A stretch of 23,021 nucleotides of DNA. Origin: an uncultured Ruminococcus sp. GTDB taxonomy: Bacteria > Bacillota > Clostridia > Oscillospirales > Ruminococcaceae. Positions 21,197 through 23,021 of this stretch are shown here, piece after piece. The notes beneath the pieces are model-generated. The model was not told where the DNA came from. It did not search any database and was given only the letters and a program-made list of their open reading frames with translations. The DNA lies in NCBI GenBank assembly GCA_902464115.1, contig CABQIF010000019.1:1-23021 (forward strand). The letters run 5' to 3'. Positions within the stretch are counted from its first letter, which is position 1. Every line of letters starts with the position of its first letter. A program made the translations under genes and the position numbers.

Positions 21197-23018
21197 ACAA
21201 CGGCGTGGAATGGGTCGCCGAATGGGCGGTGCAATGGCAGTCGAAAAGCCAAAGGACTTTAAAGGCTCAATCGGCAAGCTGTTCGCCTACATGAAACAAT
21301 ATCATGCAGCCGTGCTGATTGTCATGCTGTGTGCGGTTGCCTCTACAGTGTTCAGTGTTATTGGCCCAGACATCTTGGGCAAGGCGACCACCGAACTTTC
21401 CAACGGGTTAATGGCGAAAATTCAAGGCACAGGCAGCATCAACTTCACGAAAATTGGGCAGATTCTCTTGTTTGTCCTCGGTTTATACCTGCTCAGCTCG
21501 CTGTTCAGCTTTGTACAGGGCTGGATTATGAGCGGTGTGACACAGAAAATCTGCTACCGGATGCGAAAAGACATCTCCGAAAAAATCAACCGGATGCCGA
21601 TGGCATACTTTGAAAGCCGTACCTACGGCGAAGTACTCTCCCGTATCACCAACGATGTCGACACCCTCGGACAGAGCCTGAACCAGAGCATTACCCAGAT
21701 TATCACATCGGTTGCAACGATGGTCGGCGTTCTGGTCATGATGCTGCGAATCTCTCCGCTGATGACGCTGATTGCAGTTGTTATTCTGCCGATTTCAGTT
21801 GCAATGATTTCTTTCGTGGTCAAGAAGTCGCAGAAATACTTCAAGCAGCAGCAAGAATACTTGGGACACATCAACGGACAGGTGGAAGAAACCTATGCCG
21901 GCCACACCGTCATTCAGGCATACAACAAGGAACAGGACACCATTCAGCAATTCTCTGAAACCAATGATACCCTTTATCATTCCGCTTGGAAATCGCAGTT
22001 CCTCTCCGGCTTGATGCAGCCAATTATGATGTTTGTCGGAAACCTGGGCTATGCAGCCGTTGCCCTCTCTGGCGGACTGCTCGCCATTCGGGGAACGATT
22101 ACCATCGGTGACATTCAAGCATTCATTCAGTATGTCAAGAACTTCACCCAGCCGATGCAGCAGATCGCACAGGTTTTGAATCAGGTGCAATCCATGGCAG
22201 CTGCCTCTGAACGGGTCTTTGCATTCCTGGAAGAGGACGAAGAAGTGCCTACTGAACATCCGATTGCTCTGCCGGAACAGATTGCCGGAACTGTTTCGTT
22301 CCAGCACGTTTCCTTTGGCTATCAGCCGGAGCAGCAGATCATCCACGATTTCAGTGCAGATGTTCACTCTGGGCAGAAGATTGCGATTGTAGGCCCAACG
22401 GGTGCGGGAAAAACGACCATGGTCAAACTGCTGATGCGGTTCTATGATGTCAACAGCGGAGCGATTCTGTTAGACGGGCACAACGTCAAAGACTTTGAAC
22501 GGCACGACCTGCGGAAAGCATTCGGCATGGTATTGCAGGACACTTGGCTGTTTCAGGGCACGATTATGGAAAATATCCGCTATGGCAGACTGGATGCAAC
22601 GGACGAAGAAGTCATTGCTGCTGCAAAGGCAGCCCATGCGGACAGCTTTATCCGCCAGCTGCCGGACGGCTACCAGATGGAATTGAACGAAGATGCCAGC
22701 AATGTTTCCCAGGGACAGAAACAGCTGCTCACCATTGCCCGTGCAATTCTGGCAGACAATCGGGTCATGATTTTAGACGAGGCGACCTCCTCCGTCGATA
22801 CCCGAACGGAAATCCAGATTCAGAAGGCAATGGATCACCTCATGGAGGGAAGAACGAGCTTTATCATTGCCCATCGGCTTTCGACCATCCGAAATGCAGA
22901 TTTGATTCTGGTCATGAAAGACGGCGACATCATCGAGCAAGGTTCACACGACGAACTGCTTGCAAAGAACGGCTTCTATGCCGATCTGTATCGTTCCCAG
23001 TTCGCACAGACGGCTTAA
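21186..23018 (+). CDS. ABC exporter half-transporter with catalytic Glu, partner subunit
   Basis: 610 residues: six transmembrane helices (about 35 to 335) and a nucleotide-binding domain. Walker A G-P-T-G-A-G-K-T-T starts at residue 403. Walker B is M-I-L-D-E-A-T-S-S-V-D with the catalytic E532, and I-I-A-H-R-L-S-T holds the switch histidine. The signature is N-V-S-Q-G-Q (506-511), deviating from S-G-G-Q. This complements the other subunit: its intact Walker site would pair with the partner's intact V-S-G-G-Q, while its odd signature faces the partner's Asp site. ATG 21186 is 9 nt after AAAGGAG in the end of the upstream gene. A short basic N-terminus rich in Arg/Gly precedes the first helix. 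The stop is 3 bp from the window edge, so any terminator lies outside. Confidence 0.93.
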   Translation: MANEQRRGMGRRMGGAMAVEKPKDFKGSIGKLFAYMKQYHAAVLIVMLCAVASTVFSVIGPDILGKATTELSNGLMAKIQGTGSINFTKIGQILLFVLGLYLLSSLFSFVQGWIMSGVTQKICYRMRKDISEKINRMPMAYFESRTYGEVLSRITNDVDTLGQSLNQSITQIITSVATMVGVLVMMLRISPLMTLIAVVILPISVAMISFVVKKSQKYFKQQQEYLGHINGQVEETYAGHTVIQAYNKEQDTIQQFSETNDTLYHSAWKSQFLSGLMQPIMMFVGNLGYAAVALSGGLLAIRGTITIGDIQAFIQYVKNFTQPMQQIAQVLNQVQSMAAASERVFAFLEEDEEVPTEHPIALPEQIAGTVSFQHVSFGYQPEQQIIHDFSADVHSGQKIAIVGPTGAGKTTMVKLLMRFYDVNSGAILLDGHNVKDFERHDLRKAFGMVLQDTWLFQGTIMENIRYGRLDATDEEVIAAAKAAHADSFIRQLPDGYQMELNEDASNVSQGQKQLLTIARAILADNRVMILDEATSSVDTRTEIQIQKAMDHLMEGRTSFIIAHRLSTIRNADLILVMKDGDIIEQGSHDELLAKNGFYADLYRSQFAQTA

Positions 23019-23021
23019 ACC

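Overview
The window looks like chromosomal DNA of a low-to-mid GC Clostridia bacterium, most likely of the Ruminococcus / Oscillospiraceae type. This is inferred from the Gram-positive ribosome-binding sites (GGAGG-like), TTGACA/TATAAT promoters with 17-bp spacers, poly-Thr linkers in a secreted protein, a clostridial-style agr quorum-sensing cassette, and a clostridial-type phosphofructokinase. No rRNA, tRNA, CRISPR array or insertion sequence was seen.

Layout. (a) 1-293: the tail of a phage/plasmid-type replication protein cut by the window edge. (b) 362-622: a small GNAT acetyltransferase. (c) 716-2489: a strong promoter, a long structured leader and an FAD-dependent oxidoreductase. (d) 2611-7350, minus strand: a probable operon of ECF sigma factor, membrane-anchored anti-sigma-like protein, WYL-domain regulator and a large polytopic GT-C-like membrane protein. 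(e) 7499-8688, minus: phosphofructokinase with its own promoter, leader hairpin and terminator. (f) 8685-11881, minus: a BceAB-like ABC transporter (ATPase plus 10-TM permease), then an immediately abutting 46-aa membrane peptide and a possible 41-aa protein; the operon is preceded by two direct repeats spaced 21 bp. (g) 11977-13450: a broken secreted zinc metallopeptidase with promoter and ribosome-binding site still intact. (h) 13628-13981: an XRE regulator. (i) 14113-17051, minus: a complete agr quorum-sensing locus in the order agrA-agrC-agrD-agrB. Its 40-residue agrD is easily missed, and agrDB appear to have their own promoter set among TCACAAG operator-like repeats. (j) 17175-18214: a CobW-like GTPase. 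(k) 18305-23018: MarR repressor with a palindromic operator over its own promoter, followed by two overlapping half-transporters forming an asymmetric heterodimeric ABC exporter.

How the genes work together. The clearest system is the agr circuit: AgrD is the precursor of a cyclic thiolactone peptide, AgrB processes and exports it, AgrC senses it and AgrA (LytTR) is the transcriptional output. Other modules are self-contained envelope or stress units: ECF sigma/anti-sigma with envelope genes, a BceAB-type peptide-resistance transporter, and a MarR-controlled efflux pump. The most notable finds are the hidden agrD with its operator-rich promoter, the small membrane peptide attached to the BceAB-like operon, and the metallopeptidase whose 5' end has been deleted.
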